64,000 nucleotides of DNA, taken from the NCBI RefSeq assembly GCF_038397725.1, contig NZ_CP151634.1:3906001-3970000 (forward strand), in the 5' to 3' direction. A program made the position numbers and the translations under genes. This document shows, one piece after another, positions 20,013 through 29,080 of the stretch (the first letter of the stretch is position 1; every line of letters begins with the position of its first letter). The notes beneath the pieces are model-generated. The model did no database searches and was not told where the DNA came from. It saw only the letters and a program-made list of their open reading frames with translations. This stretch comes from Microbacterium sp. LWO13-1.2 (lineage in GTDB: Bacteria > Actinomycetota > Actinomycetes > Actinomycetales > Microbacteriaceae).

Positions 20013-20126
20013 GTCTCTCAGACGAGTTTCGTATGGAAAGCGGTTGCTGAAGGGGCCGGAAGCGGAACGGGCTCTCAGAGCCGGGCATCCGACACAGAAG
20101 GCGCGGAGCGACCCGCGGCAGTTGGT

Positions 20127-20192
20127 CTAAGGAAGCAGGCGCACCGGGGTCGAGCCGAGAGCTGCGATCTGCGCGACGGCGATCGTGGTCAT
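20127..20192 (-). CDS. 21-codon leader ORF upstream of the ABC exporter genes
   Basis: Short ORF encoding a 21-residue peptide (begins MTTIAVAQIAAL, ends PVRLLP) with a very strong Shine-Dalgarno site, GAGGAGG, 5-6 nt before its ATG. A promoter (TTGCGA-18-TAGGCT, 20274-20245) lies just upstream, so this is the first ORF on the exporter transcript. 114 nt of leader follow before the exporter start at 20012, including GGCTCT-G-AGAGCC and other small inverted repeats. No homology is recognised. It could be an attenuation leader sensing translation inhibition, or a small protein. Confidence 0.5.
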   Translation of the reverse strand: MTTIAVAQIAALGSTPVRLLP

Positions 20193-20244
20193 GGTGTCCT
20201 CCTCAGAGCTCGGCTGTGTCGTCCGGTCGGTGCGACAGCCCATC

Positions 20245-20274
20245 AGCCTATTGCTGGGAACCAGCTGATCGCAA
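20245..20274 (-). promoter_or_regulatory. promoter of the leader ORF / ABC exporter operon
   Basis: -35 TTGCGA (20274-20269), 18-bp spacer, -10 TAGGCT (20250-20245). The spacer holds GCTGG-TTC-CCAGC, a small inverted repeat that could bind a regulator. Confidence 0.55.
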
Positions 20275-20358
20275 GAGTCATTCCCGAATTTCCCGGTTCC
20301 GGTCGCGATCGGCGCTGTTTCCCGCATCGGAGGGGCGGCCGCGATCGCCCGTTGTCGC

Positions 20359-21408
20359 TCAGTCGCGGACGGTGGCCCCGAGCTCCGTGCGGAGGAACCG
20401 CTGCAGGTTGCCGCCGAGCACCGCAAGAATGTCAGCTTCTGCCCATCCGCGACGAAGGAGCGCCTCCGTCACCAGTGGGAACCCGGCCGGACCTTCCAGG
20501 CCAGGGAGGTATTCATCGGCGGGTACGCCTTCGATGGTCGTCTGCACGCAGCAGGGCGCCGTGGTGTCGTCGATCACTTCCTGAACGAAATCGGAGCCCA
20601 TCCCGACGTGTTCGAGGCCCGCGACCGAGACCACGTGTTCGAAGTGGTCGACGAGCGTGTCGATCGCGTACTCGCTCTCGTGCAGGTACGGCGCGAAGAA
20701 GTTGATGCAGACCAGCCCGCCGCTCGCGGCGATCCCCGTGAGCTGCGAGTCCGTGAGGTTCCGATGGTGGTCGAACAACGCCCTGGCGGATGAGTGGGTC
20801 GCCATCACCGGGCGGGTGGCGAGCTCGAGCACGTGGTCGACGCCACCTGCACCGAGGTGACTGACGTCGAAGATCATCCCGATCCGCTCCATCTCGGCGA
20901 CGGCGCGGATACCCGATCGAGTGAGCCTGCTGCCGGCGGCGTCCTCGCCGCTCCCATCAGCGAAGGCGCTTCGGCCGAAGTGCGCGACCGATCCCACCCG
21001 CACCCCGAGCCGGTGGACCGTCTCCAGCATCTCGACGTCATCGGCGATACCCGGCATGCCCTCCAGAGCCAGAACGAGCGCGATGCGCCCATCGGCGATC
21101 ACCCGGTCGATATCGGCGCCCGTGAGGCACAGACCGACAGCATCCGCATTGCCCTCGGCGAGACGGTGCGCCGCCTCGATCATCCGCAGAGTCCGCCGCA
21201 GAGCGCCCTCCGGCCGATACGCGTCGTCGATGAAGACCGGCAGGATCTGCAGATCGACGCCGCCCTCCTGCAGCTGTGGAAGCCATTGCGCGCGGAAGAA
21301 GTCCGACCACAGCTCCGACGGTCTGCTGGCGACGGCGCAGAGCAGATCATTGTGCGCATCCGCGACGATCGCGCGGCGATGCAGGTCCGTGGCCAGGTCG
21401 AGGGTCAT
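20359..21408 (-). CDS. membrane dipeptidase family protein (peptidase M19)
   Basis: Zinc dipeptidase of the renal dipeptidase family, 349 aa, no signal peptide, so probably cytosolic. Metal and active-site segments: VADAHNDLLCAV (His-x-Asp near 18-20), LVLALEGM (bridging Glu), FDVSHLGAGG and MATHSSARAL (His ligands), GMGSDFVQE (Asp). Family members cleave dipeptides, often with a C-terminal D-residue. The ATG overlaps the stop of a 40-aa ORF (ATGA), which suggests coupled translation. Confidence 0.88.
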   Translation of the reverse strand: MTLDLATDLHRRAIVADAHNDLLCAVASRPSELWSDFFRAQWLPQLQEGGVDLQILPVFIDDAYRPEGALRRTLRMIEAAHRLAEGNADAVGLCLTGADIDRVIADGRIALVLALEGMPGIADDVEMLETVHRLGVRVGSVAHFGRSAFADGSGEDAAGSRLTRSGIRAVAEMERIGMIFDVSHLGAGGVDHVLELATRPVMATHSSARALFDHHRNLTDSQLTGIAASGGLVCINFFAPYLHESEYAIDTLVDHFEHVVSVAGLEHVGMGSDFVQEVIDDTTAPCCVQTTIEGVPADEYLPGLEGPAGFPLVTEALLRRGWAEADILAVLGGNLQRFLRTELGATVRD

Positions 21409-21527
21409 ACGTCCATTCTCCGATCAGCGCGGCTGGTATGCAGGTGCAACGCCCGGCCATCTCCGACATCGCCGAGAAAAGGCACGCGCCGGTCGATCCA
21501 GGCCTCGATGTCTTCGAGCTGCCGCAT
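21405..21527 (-). CDS. 40-aa small protein coupled to the M19 dipeptidase
   Basis: Short ORF not recognised as any family: starts MRQLEDIEAWIDRRVPFLG and ends SRADRRMDV. Support: a strong GAGGAGG Shine-Dalgarno site 4 nt before the ATG, a -10-like TAGGCT at 21561-21556, and an ATGA stop/start overlap with the dipeptidase gene. It could be a small protein in its own right or a translational-coupling leader. Confidence 0.5.
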   Translation of the reverse strand: MRQLEDIEAWIDRRVPFLGDVGDGRALHLHTSRADRRMDV

Positions 21528-21628
21528 CCGCCCTCCTCGGTCTCGGAACGGGACGAGCCTATGGCCGGGTCACGAGGAGGACTTGGTCGGATAGCACAAC
21601 GACGGGGCGCTCGAATCGTCGCCCAGGC

Positions 21629-22126
21629 TCAACGTCCGACGGACTCCCTGGCCAGCAGCCGCTCCTTCACGTCGAGGCCCCAGGCGAACCCGCCGAGGCT
21701 GCCATCCGTGCGCAGCACGCGGTGGCAGGGGACGAACAGAGCAGGCGCGTTCCGCGCGCAGATGGAGGCGGCCGCCCGCACGGCGCGCGGGTTGTCCAGG
21801 ACGGCGGCGAAACCTGTGTAGGTCAGCGGCACTCCCGGATCGATGCGGCGTAGTGCCGCCCAGCCCGCGAGTTGCATCGCAGTCCCGGTCTGCTTCACGG
21901 CGACGGCATCGATCGCGGACAGGTCGCCGGCGTAGTAGGCGAGCGTGGCCGCGGCGGCATCGGTGTCACCCTCGCGGACATCTGCCGGGCGTGCGACGGG
22001 GCTCAGTCGCTCGATGATCACCTGCTGGTCGGTCGTCCACCCGGATGCGAGCACCCGCTGCCGGTCGTCGGCGAGGATCGTGAACGGTCCGTCGGGGGTT
22101 TCCAGAGTCTGGATGAGGGCGGTCAT
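21629..22126 (-). CDS. ogt: methylated-DNA--[protein]-cysteine S-methyltransferase
   Basis: Suicide DNA repair protein that takes the alkyl group from O6-alkylguanine onto its active-site Cys. 165 aa. The active site is [19 protein letters not shown] near the C-terminus; the DNA-binding HTH region reads [15 protein letters not shown]. The ATG at 22126 overlaps the stop of the Ada-AlkA gene by 4 bp; an open frame continues upstream but encodes nothing family-like. Forms an alkylation-repair operon with that gene. Confidence 0.93.
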   Translation of the reverse strand: MTALIQTLETPDGPFTILADDRQRVLASGWTTDQQVIIERLSPVARPADVREGDTDAAAATLAYYAGDLSAIDAVAVKQTGTAMQLAGWAALRRIDPGVPLTYTGFAAVLDNPRAVRAAASICARNAPALFVPCHRVLRTDGSLGGFAWGLDVKERLLARESVGR

Positions 22127-23661
22127 GATGTCTCCTTCGAAGTCGTGGTCTTGGCAATGCGGCGGGCGGATGCGGGCCGCACCGGCGCCGCCCGCCAGAG
22201 GTGCGCGGTCAGGTAGCTCCGCCACGGCGCGGTGCGCTCGGTCCAGGCCGTGAGCGGAGCGGGGTCGCCGGGAAGTCCCGATGCCGCAGCACCAGCGCGC
22301 ACCGCGACATCCCCCGGCAGGAACACGTCCGGATCGCCGAGCACGCGCATCCGCACATAGTCCGCCGTCCACGGGCCGATACCGGGCATCGCCATCAGCG
22401 CCCGCCGTTGTTCGACACCGTCGTCACCGACGGTGAGGGTGAGGGATCCGTCGGCGAGTGCCGCCGCCGCACCGGTGATCGCACGGATACGGGCCGCAGG
22501 CCCGCGGAGCACCTCGGCTCCGCGGTCGGCGATCGCCGCCATCGTCGGGAAGAGCAGGCCGCCTTCGGGGGTCCGCTCCCCCAACGCATCCGCAAGCGCA
22601 GCCAGCGCCGTGCGTGCGGCCGCCACGGTGATCTGCTGCCCGACCATCGCGCGGATGAGCATCTCGTGCGGATCGGCCGAGCCCGGAACGCGGATGCCGG
22701 GGCATCGCGCGACGAGCGGTGCGAGTTCGGGGTGCGCGGCGAGCGCCTCGTCGACGGCGAGCGGGTCGGCGTCGAGGTCGAAGATCCGCCGGACGGTGGC
22801 GACGAGCGGCGCGAGATCGGCAAGCTGAGTGACTCTGGCACGCAGGTGAAGACGCTCATCGGATTCCTGACGCACCTCGAACCAGGTCGGCCCGCCTGCC
22901 ATGCGCAGGTGGCGCGCGAACGAAGTCGCCGTCGCCTCCTCGACGCCCGGGAGCGCCCGCGCGGACATCCACGCGAAGACGCCGCCGGCATCCAGGGGTC
23001 CGCGGTACGGGAGGACGAGATCGATGGAGCCTGGCGCCTCGGCGCCGCTCACCTCCACGCTCGTACCACCGGCCGCTGATCCGGCCGACGGGCGCCGCCG
23101 GGCTCTGAGCTCGCCCGGCGTGAGTCCGAAGACCTCGCGGATCGTGTCATTGCACTGGCGGATGCTGGCGAAACCGGCAGCGAACGCCACTTCCGAGATC
23201 GGCATGTCCGTGCCGACGAGGAGCATCCGCGCGGTGTGCGCGCGATGCGCCCTGGCGAGCGCAAGAGGACCGGCGCCGAGTTCGGTGCTGAGGAGCCTCG
23301 TCAAGTGCCTGCTCGAATAGCCGAGGCGAGCAGCGAGCCCGGGCACACCCTCGCGCTCGACATAGCCTGCGGCGATGAGGCGCATCGCCCGGGCTGCGGT
23401 GTCACCGCGCAGATTCCAGGCCGGCGAGCCGGGAGCGGCTTCCGGGAGGCATCTCTTGCAGGCTCGGAAGCCGGCCTCGTGGGCGGCGGCACTGGTGGGA
23501 TAGAACGTGACGTTCTTCTGCATCGGGGTGCGTGCAGGGCAGCTCGGACGACAGTAGATCCCCGTCGAGCGGACTGCGGTCACGAACTGCCCGTCGAAGC
23601 GGGTGTCGCGTGCACTGATCGCGCGGTATCGCTCGTCGAAGTCGGTGATCGGGAAGCTCAT
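22123..23661 (-). CDS. Ada N-terminal / AraC / AlkA fusion, alkylation-response regulator and DNA-3-methyladenine glycosylase
   Basis: A 512-aa fusion. Residues 1-75 are the Ada metal-binding domain that accepts methyl groups from phosphotriesters, with its four Cys in [11 protein letters not shown] and FRACKRCLP. Residues about 80-185 are an AraC-type HTH ([20 protein letters not shown]). The rest is AlkA_N plus HhH-GPD glycosylase ([35 protein letters not shown] with catalytic Asp near [11 protein letters not shown]). It should both sense methylation and excise alkylated bases, and induce itself and ogt. ATG at 23661 is chosen because the Ada domain begins there. A weak CAGAGT-N6-ATG arrangement precedes it. 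Confidence 0.93.
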   Translation of the reverse strand: MSFPITDFDERYRAISARDTRFDGQFVTAVRSTGIYCRPSCPARTPMQKNVTFYPTSAAAHEAGFRACKRCLPEAAPGSPAWNLRGDTAARAMRLIAAGYVEREGVPGLAARLGYSSRHLTRLLSTELGAGPLALARAHRAHTARMLLVGTDMPISEVAFAAGFASIRQCNDTIREVFGLTPGELRARRRPSAGSAAGGTSVEVSGAEAPGSIDLVLPYRGPLDAGGVFAWMSARALPGVEEATATSFARHLRMAGGPTWFEVRQESDERLHLRARVTQLADLAPLVATVRRIFDLDADPLAVDEALAAHPELAPLVARCPGIRVPGSADPHEMLIRAMVGQQITVAAARTALAALADALGERTPEGGLLFPTMAAIADRGAEVLRGPAARIRAITGAAAALADGSLTLTVGDDGVEQRRALMAMPGIGPWTADYVRMRVLGDPDVFLPGDVAVRAGAAASGLPGDPAPLTAWTERTAPWRSYLTAHLWRAAPVRPASARRIAKTTTSKETS

Positions 23662-23860
23662 GCCTCCACTCTGACACGCCTCACCGACGCCGGCTGGCGG
23701 AAATCGGACATCGCGGTGACGTCGGACTCCGGGCACCGGAGAGAACCGTGGCACCGGTCCGCGCGAACTGCGGACAGGAGTCCCTGGTCCTGCGATGGCG
23801 CGCGCGCGATACTTGAGAAATCGGAGGGCGCTTGTCCGCTCTCCTGAGAGAAGGAGCATC

Positions 23861-25150
23861 ATGCGCGGATCTCGATGCCTTGCCGCTCTGGGCATAGGAG
23901 CGGCGCTGCTCGTCTCCGGCTGTGCCGGCCCAGCGCCCACCACCCCGACGGCGACTCCGCAGGCGGGCGTCACCGCACAACGGGAATCGACCTGTGTCGT
24001 CGATCCCGAAGCCGTCCTCTCCGCTCGTCTGCCGAAGACCGCGACCGATCCGATGCCCACGGATCTGGCTTCCGAGGTCGACGCTGCAGCGACGGCATCC
24101 TTCGCACTCGCTGCAGCTCCCGGCGCGATCGTGTTCGTGCAGACTCCAGAGGGCACGTTCAGCAAGGCGTACGGCATGGCCGACCCGACGACCGGCGCAC
24201 CGATGGCGACGGACATGTATCAGCGCGTCGGTTCCGTCACCAAGACCTTCACAGTGACCGTGGTGCTGCAGCTCGCCGAAGAGGGGTTGCTCACCCTCGA
24301 CGATCCCATCGGCACGTACATCGACGGGGTTCCCAACGGCGACCTCGTCACCCTGCGTCAACTGTCCGACATGACCAGCGGGGTCGCCAGTTACACGTTC
24401 GATGAAACCTGGCTTCAGACGTTCATGAACGAACCGGACCGAGTGTGGAATCCGCAGGAGCTCGTCGACATCGGCATCTCACTCCCGCCGTTGTTCGAAC
24501 CGGGCGCGGAGTTCGACTACTCCAACACCAACACGGTGCTCCTCGGCCAGGTCATCGAACAGGTGACCGGTCAGGACGTCGCGAGCGTGTTCGCCGAGCG
24601 GATCTTCGACCCGCTCGGGTTGTCTGCCACGTCGGATCCTGGTTCGTCTGCTGCGTTCCCCGAGCCGCATCCGCGCGGGTATACCCTCCAGTCCCCCACT
24701 GCCACGCCGGAGAACCCCACGGACACGACCGACTGGAATCCCTCCTGGGGGTGGACGGCCGGTCAGTTGATCTCGAACGGGCAGGACATGCTCGTCTATG
24801 CCCGCGCGCTGGGGACGGGACAAGGCCTCCTGGATGCCGAGACGCAGATCGAGCGACTCACCTCATTCCCGGGCGCCGCCGGATACGGCCTCGGGATGGG
24901 ATGCAGCAGCGGTTGGGTCGGTCACGCCGGAGAGCTGCCGGGATTCAACAGCTCCGTCTTCTACGACACGTCCAGCGACAGCACCGTGATCACGATGACC
25001 AACAGCGATATCGCGTCCGGGGACTGCGCGCAGTCACCGACACTCCTCGACAACCCGACGGGTGAGGTGTGTTCCAGCCCCGCGACACGGATGTTCGTGA
25101 GCATCTCCGAGGCTCTGGGCAACACTTTCGTCCCCGCTCCCAAGCAATGA
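23861..25150 (+). CDS. lipoprotein serine hydrolase (beta-lactamase / D,D-carboxypeptidase family)
   Basis: Serine hydrolase of the class C beta-lactamase fold, 429 aa, exported as a lipoprotein: lipobox LLVSGC at residues about 17-22. Catalytic motifs: SxxK as SVTK in [11 protein letters not shown], YxN as DYSNTNTV, and HxG as VGHAGELPG. Likely acts on peptidoglycan peptides or small esters/amides at the outer face of the membrane; true beta-lactamase activity cannot be inferred. AGAAGGAG precedes the ATG. Twenty bases separate it from a second serine hydrolase lipoprotein. Confidence 0.88.
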   Translation: MRGSRCLAALGIGAALLVSGCAGPAPTTPTATPQAGVTAQRESTCVVDPEAVLSARLPKTATDPMPTDLASEVDAAATASFALAAAPGAIVFVQTPEGTFSKAYGMADPTTGAPMATDMYQRVGSVTKTFTVTVVLQLAEEGLLTLDDPIGTYIDGVPNGDLVTLRQLSDMTSGVASYTFDETWLQTFMNEPDRVWNPQELVDIGISLPPLFEPGAEFDYSNTNTVLLGQVIEQVTGQDVASVFAERIFDPLGLSATSDPGSSAAFPEPHPRGYTLQSPTATPENPTDTTDWNPSWGWTAGQLISNGQDMLVYARALGTGQGLLDAETQIERLTSFPGAAGYGLGMGCSSGWVGHAGELPGFNSSVFYDTSSDSTVITMTNSDIASGDCAQSPTLLDNPTGEVCSSPATRMFVSISEALGNTFVPAPKQ

Positions 25151-25170
25151 CCGCTGAAGAAGGTGCAATC

Positions 25171-26772
25171 ATGCGCAGATCCTCCGTCATCGTCGCCGCC
25201 TCTGTGGCGGTCGCTGTCACCGTCCTCGCCGGGTGCACTGCGCCGGAGAGCCAGAAGACGAAGGTCGAGATCGGGGCCTCGCCCAACCAGGACGTTCTCG
25301 CCCTTCCCGATGGCAGCATCGACGCCGCGATCAAGAAGCTGCCCGACGTCGTGAGATCGGCCATGGAGCGAAGCGGCGTGCCTGGCATCGCCGTGTCGGT
25401 CGTGCACGGCGACGAGACGGTCTTCGCCGAGGGCTACGGCGTGCGGAAGAAGGGCGAGGACGCCGAGGTCGATGCCGACACGGTGTTCCAGATCGCGTCG
25501 CTGTCGAAACCGGTGGGTGCGACGGTCGTCGCGACGCAGGTCTCGCAAGGTGTCGTCGACTGGACGAGTCCGGTCGCTCAGTCCCTGCCCGGATTCGCGC
25601 TGGCGGATCCGTGGATCACCGAGCACGCGACCATCGGCGACTTCTACGCGCATCGCACCGGGTTGCCGTTCGCCGCCGGAGATCTGCTGGAGGACATCGG
25701 ATACGACCGCACCTACGTGCTCGATCACCTCGCGCTGCAGCCCCTCGCCCCGTTCCGCGCGAGCTACGCCTACGCGAACTTCGGCATCACGGTCGGCGCG
25801 GAGGCGGTCGCCACGGCCGCCGGCACCGACTGGGCGACGCTCTCCGAGGAACAGCTCTACGACCCGCTGGGGATGGACGCCACCAGTTCGCGGTATGAGG
25901 ATTTTCTCGCGCAGGACAACCGCGCCAGCCTGCACGCCATGGTGGGCGAGGGCGAATTCGAACCGCGCTTCGAACGCGACCCCGATGCGCAGTCGCCTGC
26001 CGGCGGTGTCTCGTCGAGCGTGAACGACTTGGCTCAATGGATGCGACTCGTCCTCGCCGGTGGTACCTATGCGGGTGCGGAGCTGATCGCAGAAGCGGCG
26101 CTGCTGCCCGCCCTCAGTCCGCAGAACGTCTCGGCACCACCGCACGCGCTGGACCAGCGCGCAGGCCAGTACGGCTACGGCTTCGGGGTGGGGATGCAGC
26201 CGAGCGGCCGGGTGACCCTGAGCCACTCCGGAGCCTTCATCCTCGGTGCAGCGACGAACGTGCAGATGTTGCCGTCGGCGGACCTCGGGATCGTGGTGCT
26301 GACCAACGGCGCTCCGATCGGCGTTCCGGAGGCGATTGCCGCCGAGTTCGTCGATCTGGTGCAGTTCGGCTACAGCACGCGCGACTGGCTGGGTGACTAC
26401 GGGCAGGCCATGGCGGGGTATCACCAACCCGCCGGCGATCTCACCGGCGAGACCCCGCCCGCGAATCCTGCGCCGGCCCAGCCCCTGTCCGCGTACGCCG
26501 GCACGTACGCCAACGACTACTACGGCGCAGCGGTCGTCTCCGAGGAGGACGGCATGCTCACACTCGCCGTGGGGCCCGACGGCGGTTCCACCGCGCAACT
26601 CGACCCCTGGGACGGCGACACCTTCGCTTTCATACCGCTCGGCGAGAACGCACCGGCGGGATCGCTGTCTTCCGCGGTGTTCACGATCGCCGGCGGCGCC
26701 GCCACCTCGATGACCCTCGACTTCTTCAATGCGGAGCCCGGGCTCCTCGGAACCTGGACACGGGTACAGTGA
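25171..26772 (+). CDS. lipoprotein serine hydrolase with C-terminal accessory domain
   Basis: Second beta-lactamase-fold serine hydrolase, 533 aa, lipobox TVLAGC at residues about 17-22. SxxK is SLSK in QIASLSKPVG, YxN is YAN in SYAYANFGIT, HxG-like is LSHSGAFIL. Residues about 430-533 are an extra beta-rich domain (SAYAGTYANDYYGAAV), like DUF3471 tails of this family. ATG at 25171 has AGAAGG 7 nt upstream; an in-frame ATG at 25147 would spoil the signal peptide. Sequence and length differ enough from the upstream neighbour that this is an old duplication or a paired acquisition. Confidence 0.87.
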   Translation: MRRSSVIVAASVAVAVTVLAGCTAPESQKTKVEIGASPNQDVLALPDGSIDAAIKKLPDVVRSAMERSGVPGIAVSVVHGDETVFAEGYGVRKKGEDAEVDADTVFQIASLSKPVGATVVATQVSQGVVDWTSPVAQSLPGFALADPWITEHATIGDFYAHRTGLPFAAGDLLEDIGYDRTYVLDHLALQPLAPFRASYAYANFGITVGAEAVATAAGTDWATLSEEQLYDPLGMDATSSRYEDFLAQDNRASLHAMVGEGEFEPRFERDPDAQSPAGGVSSSVNDLAQWMRLVLAGGTYAGAELIAEAALLPALSPQNVSAPPHALDQRAGQYGYGFGVGMQPSGRVTLSHSGAFILGAATNVQMLPSADLGIVVLTNGAPIGVPEAIAAEFVDLVQFGYSTRDWLGDYGQAMAGYHQPAGDLTGETPPANPAPAQPLSAYAGTYANDYYGAAVVSEEDGMLTLAVGPDGGSTAQLDPWDGDTFAFIPLGENAPAGSLSSAVFTIAGGAATSMTLDFFNAEPGLLGTWTRVQ

Positions 26773-26806
26773 GACTTCCCCCGAAATCGGGTCGTGTGGT
26801 CTGAGC

Positions 26807-27166
26807 ATGGCGGCGGTCGAAGACGTGCGGGCTCTGGGCACCGAGTTGGAGCGCTCCTACCCGGTGCGTGTACGCGGAAGATTGAAGTTCCGCGTCGGTC
26901 AGCTCGTGTACGTCGCGTTCGCCCTCGACGAGAGCGTGATGGGGTTCGCGTTTCCGAAGGAGGAGCGCGAGGCGTTGGTCGGAGGAGATCCGCGCAAGTT
27001 CCAGATGCCGTCGACGTCGGACCTGCGATTCAACTGGGTGCACGCAGAACTGGCAGCGCTGGAACCTGCGGAGGCTCGCGAACTCGTCGTCGATGCGTGG
27101 CGAATGGTCGTCCCGAGCAAGCTCGCTCGTGCCTACGATCTCGCTCATCCGGGCGGCCCGGGTTGA
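26807..27166 (+). CDS. MmcQ/YjbR family protein
   Basis: Small 119-aa protein with the MmcQ/YjbR fold, often described as DNA-binding-like but without a settled function. Segments seen: VAFALDESVMGFAFPKEERE, FQMPSTSDLRFNWVHAELA and the C-terminal ELVVDAWRMVVPSKLARAY, which carries the family's conserved W and K/R. The ATG at 26807 gives the usual start; longer in-frame reading upstream overlaps the preceding gene and looks spurious. Confidence 0.78.
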   Translation: MAAVEDVRALGTELERSYPVRVRGRLKFRVGQLVYVAFALDESVMGFAFPKEEREALVGGDPRKFQMPSTSDLRFNWVHAELAALEPAEARELVVDAWRMVVPSKLARAYDLAHPGGPG

Positions 27167-27189
27167 GAGCTCGTCCGGTCTTTGAGCGA

Positions 27190-27284
27190 CATCTCGACTC
27201 GCTAGCGCTCGCTCAGTGCGGGTCTCCGCGCGCGAAACGAGTTCCTCTCGTTCGGTCGTTGAGCGAGCGGAGCGAGACGAAACG
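27190..27284. repeat. inverted pair of GAGCGAGCG-type palindromic repeats
   Basis: TTGAGCGAGCGGAGCGAGACGAAACG (split here only by naming: arm at 27259-27284) has an inverted, diverged mate at 27190-27215. The two could pair into a long hairpin. Similar GAGCGAGCGnAGCGAG units are common dispersed intergenic repeats in Microbacteriaceae. It fills most of the 216-bp gap before the DUF222/HNH gene. Confidence 0.6.
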
Positions 27285-27382
27285 CGTCATGATCTACTCG
27301 ACTTCGAGAAAGTTGAAAAAGTTTCTCTGATCGGCCTCTTTTCGGGGCCTCAATGTCGGTGGCCCTAGGCAGAATGAGGGGT

Positions 27383-28970
27383 ATGAACAACCCCGTACCT
27401 CTCCTCGATCAGGTCGTCTCCGACCTCGACCAGGTGCTGAGTGCGGATGCTCTCGCGTCGCTGTCGGATGCCGACCGGATGCATGTTCTTCGCATCGCCG
27501 GTGAAGCCTTCCGCCGCATCGAGGCGGTCGTCGTGGAAACGACGGCCGGAGCAGAACCCGGATTCCCGGAAGAGTTCGGATGCCGGAACATGAACGAACT
27601 GCTGCAGCGGGTGCTGCGTGTCGACGCACCGGGCGCTGCACGGGTCGTGAAGGCCGCGGATCTGCTGCACCGAGATGTCGAACTCACCTCCGGCGCACGA
27701 CTGCCGGCCCAGTGGCCCGCACTGCGCGGCGCGATGCTCGACGGAACGATCGGGATCGCCGGGCTGCTCGCCGCGACCGGCCCGATCGAACGGGCAGGGG
27801 TCCGGATCGGGGCAGCCGACCGGCTGCGTGCGGATGCCGAACTCGCCGGCCAGGCCCGCGGCTACGTCCTCGCTGATGCCGATGCCGACTTCGGCGAGCG
27901 GGCGGATGCCGATACTGTGCCCGCCGATGTGGCGCCTCCGGCGACGCCGGAGGATCTGAAGCAGTTCGCGCAGCTGATCGCCCTGTATCTGGATCCGGAC
28001 GGCTCTGCCCCGTCGGAGGCGGAGGCATCGCAGAACCGGTCGTTCACTGTCGGGAGGCTCCGCAACGGGACCTATCCGGTCCGTGGGAACATGCTCCCCG
28101 AGGTCTACGCGCAGATGCAGCTCATCTTCGACGCCCAGTTGAACCCGAAGACTGACGGCCCGGCCGACTTGGGTGTGATGTTCCGCCCCTCCGACGAGAT
28201 CGACGGCCACGATGACGGCGCAGATGGCGCGGATCCGTTCAACTCCGACCCGAGGAACGTGATCGACCCGCGCACCCGCGCCCAGAAGCAGCATGACGCC
28301 CTCGCCGCAGCACTGGGCATCGCGGCCCGCCACGACGACATGCCCAGCTCGGCGGCGCGGCACCGACTCTCGTCGTGCACATCGACGCTTCGGACTTCGC
28401 CGCGGGCGCCGGTGCGAAGTTCGCAGTCGGATCAGCCGCAGACGCGCTCCCTGTGCCGGACAGCGGCACCAACACCGACAGCGGCGTCAACAGCGACACC
28501 GGCGCCGGAGCGGGATTCGCGGCCGGTTGGGCGACGATCCCCGGCGTTGACGCCCCGGTCTCGGCATCCGTCGCCTCCCACACCGCCTGCACGGGTACGA
28601 TCCAACGCGTCTTGTTCGACGAGGGCCGCATCGTCGGGATCAGCGTCACCGACCGGGTCTTCACCGTCCACCAACGCCGCGCGATCGTGCTCCGCGACAA
28701 AGAATGCCTCATCCCGGGCTGCCACGTCCCGGCATCCTGGTGCGAGATCCACCACGTGACCGAACACGCCCGCGGCGGACCACCCACACCGACAACGGGG
28801 TGCCCTTGTGCTGGCACCACCACCGCACCCTCGACAGATCCGGATGGGAGATCCGCATGATCGGCGGCATCCCCCAGATCCGCGGACCCGCATGGTGGGA
28901 CCCCGCACAGCAATGGCGCACACCACGCGCCACCCTCCACACCCTCACCCGCACCCGCACCCGCGTCTGA
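27383..28970 (+). pseudogene. DUF222/HNH endonuclease domain gene with two frameshifts
   Basis: Reads as one actinobacterial DUF222 plus C-terminal HNH protein broken twice. Frame 1 runs from ATG 27383 (MNNPVPLLDQVVSDLDQVL) to about 28350. Frame 2 continues with APTLVVHIDASDFAAGAG through CLIPGCHVPASWCEIHHV to about 28785. Frame 3 gives THTDNGVPLCWHHHRTLDR to the stop at 28970. The HNH/zinc residues (CxxPGC, CEIHH, CWHHH) are all present when the frames are joined. Each break needs one extra base, and both fall in C-rich runs (ATGCCCAGCTC, GGACCACCCAC). Either recent decay or base-calling errors. These proteins are multicopy in the group and may act in DNA uptake or mobile-element biology; the role is unsettled. 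Confidence 0.82.
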
Positions 28971-29040
28971 TCGCGCAGTTCGGCACGCTCAGCGAACCTG
29001 GGACCAACTCAGCGAACGAGTTGATGCGCTCAGCAACGGC

Positions 29041-29066
29041 GCGCCTCGGCGAGCTCACCGAGGCGC
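29041..29066. terminator. terminator downstream of purH
   Basis: GCGCCTCGG (29041-29049) pairs perfectly with CCGAGGCGC (29058-29066), 14 bp past the purH stop and between convergent genes. Confidence 0.7.
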
Positions 29067-29080
29067 AGACTCCGCCCGCC

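Noticed and set aside
22123..24216. Longer Ada-AlkA reading of 697 codons
   Set aside because: It would overlap the divergent lipoprotein gene. The Ada domain begins at the ATG at 23661.
23861..26772. Beta-lactamase resistance genes
   Set aside because: The SxxK/YxN fold is shared with D,D-peptidases and esterases. Nothing in the motifs shows beta-lactam hydrolysis.
27353..28759. Single intact 468-codon HNH-type gene
   Set aside because: After about 28350 this frame loses the family sequence, which continues in the other two frames up to 28970.
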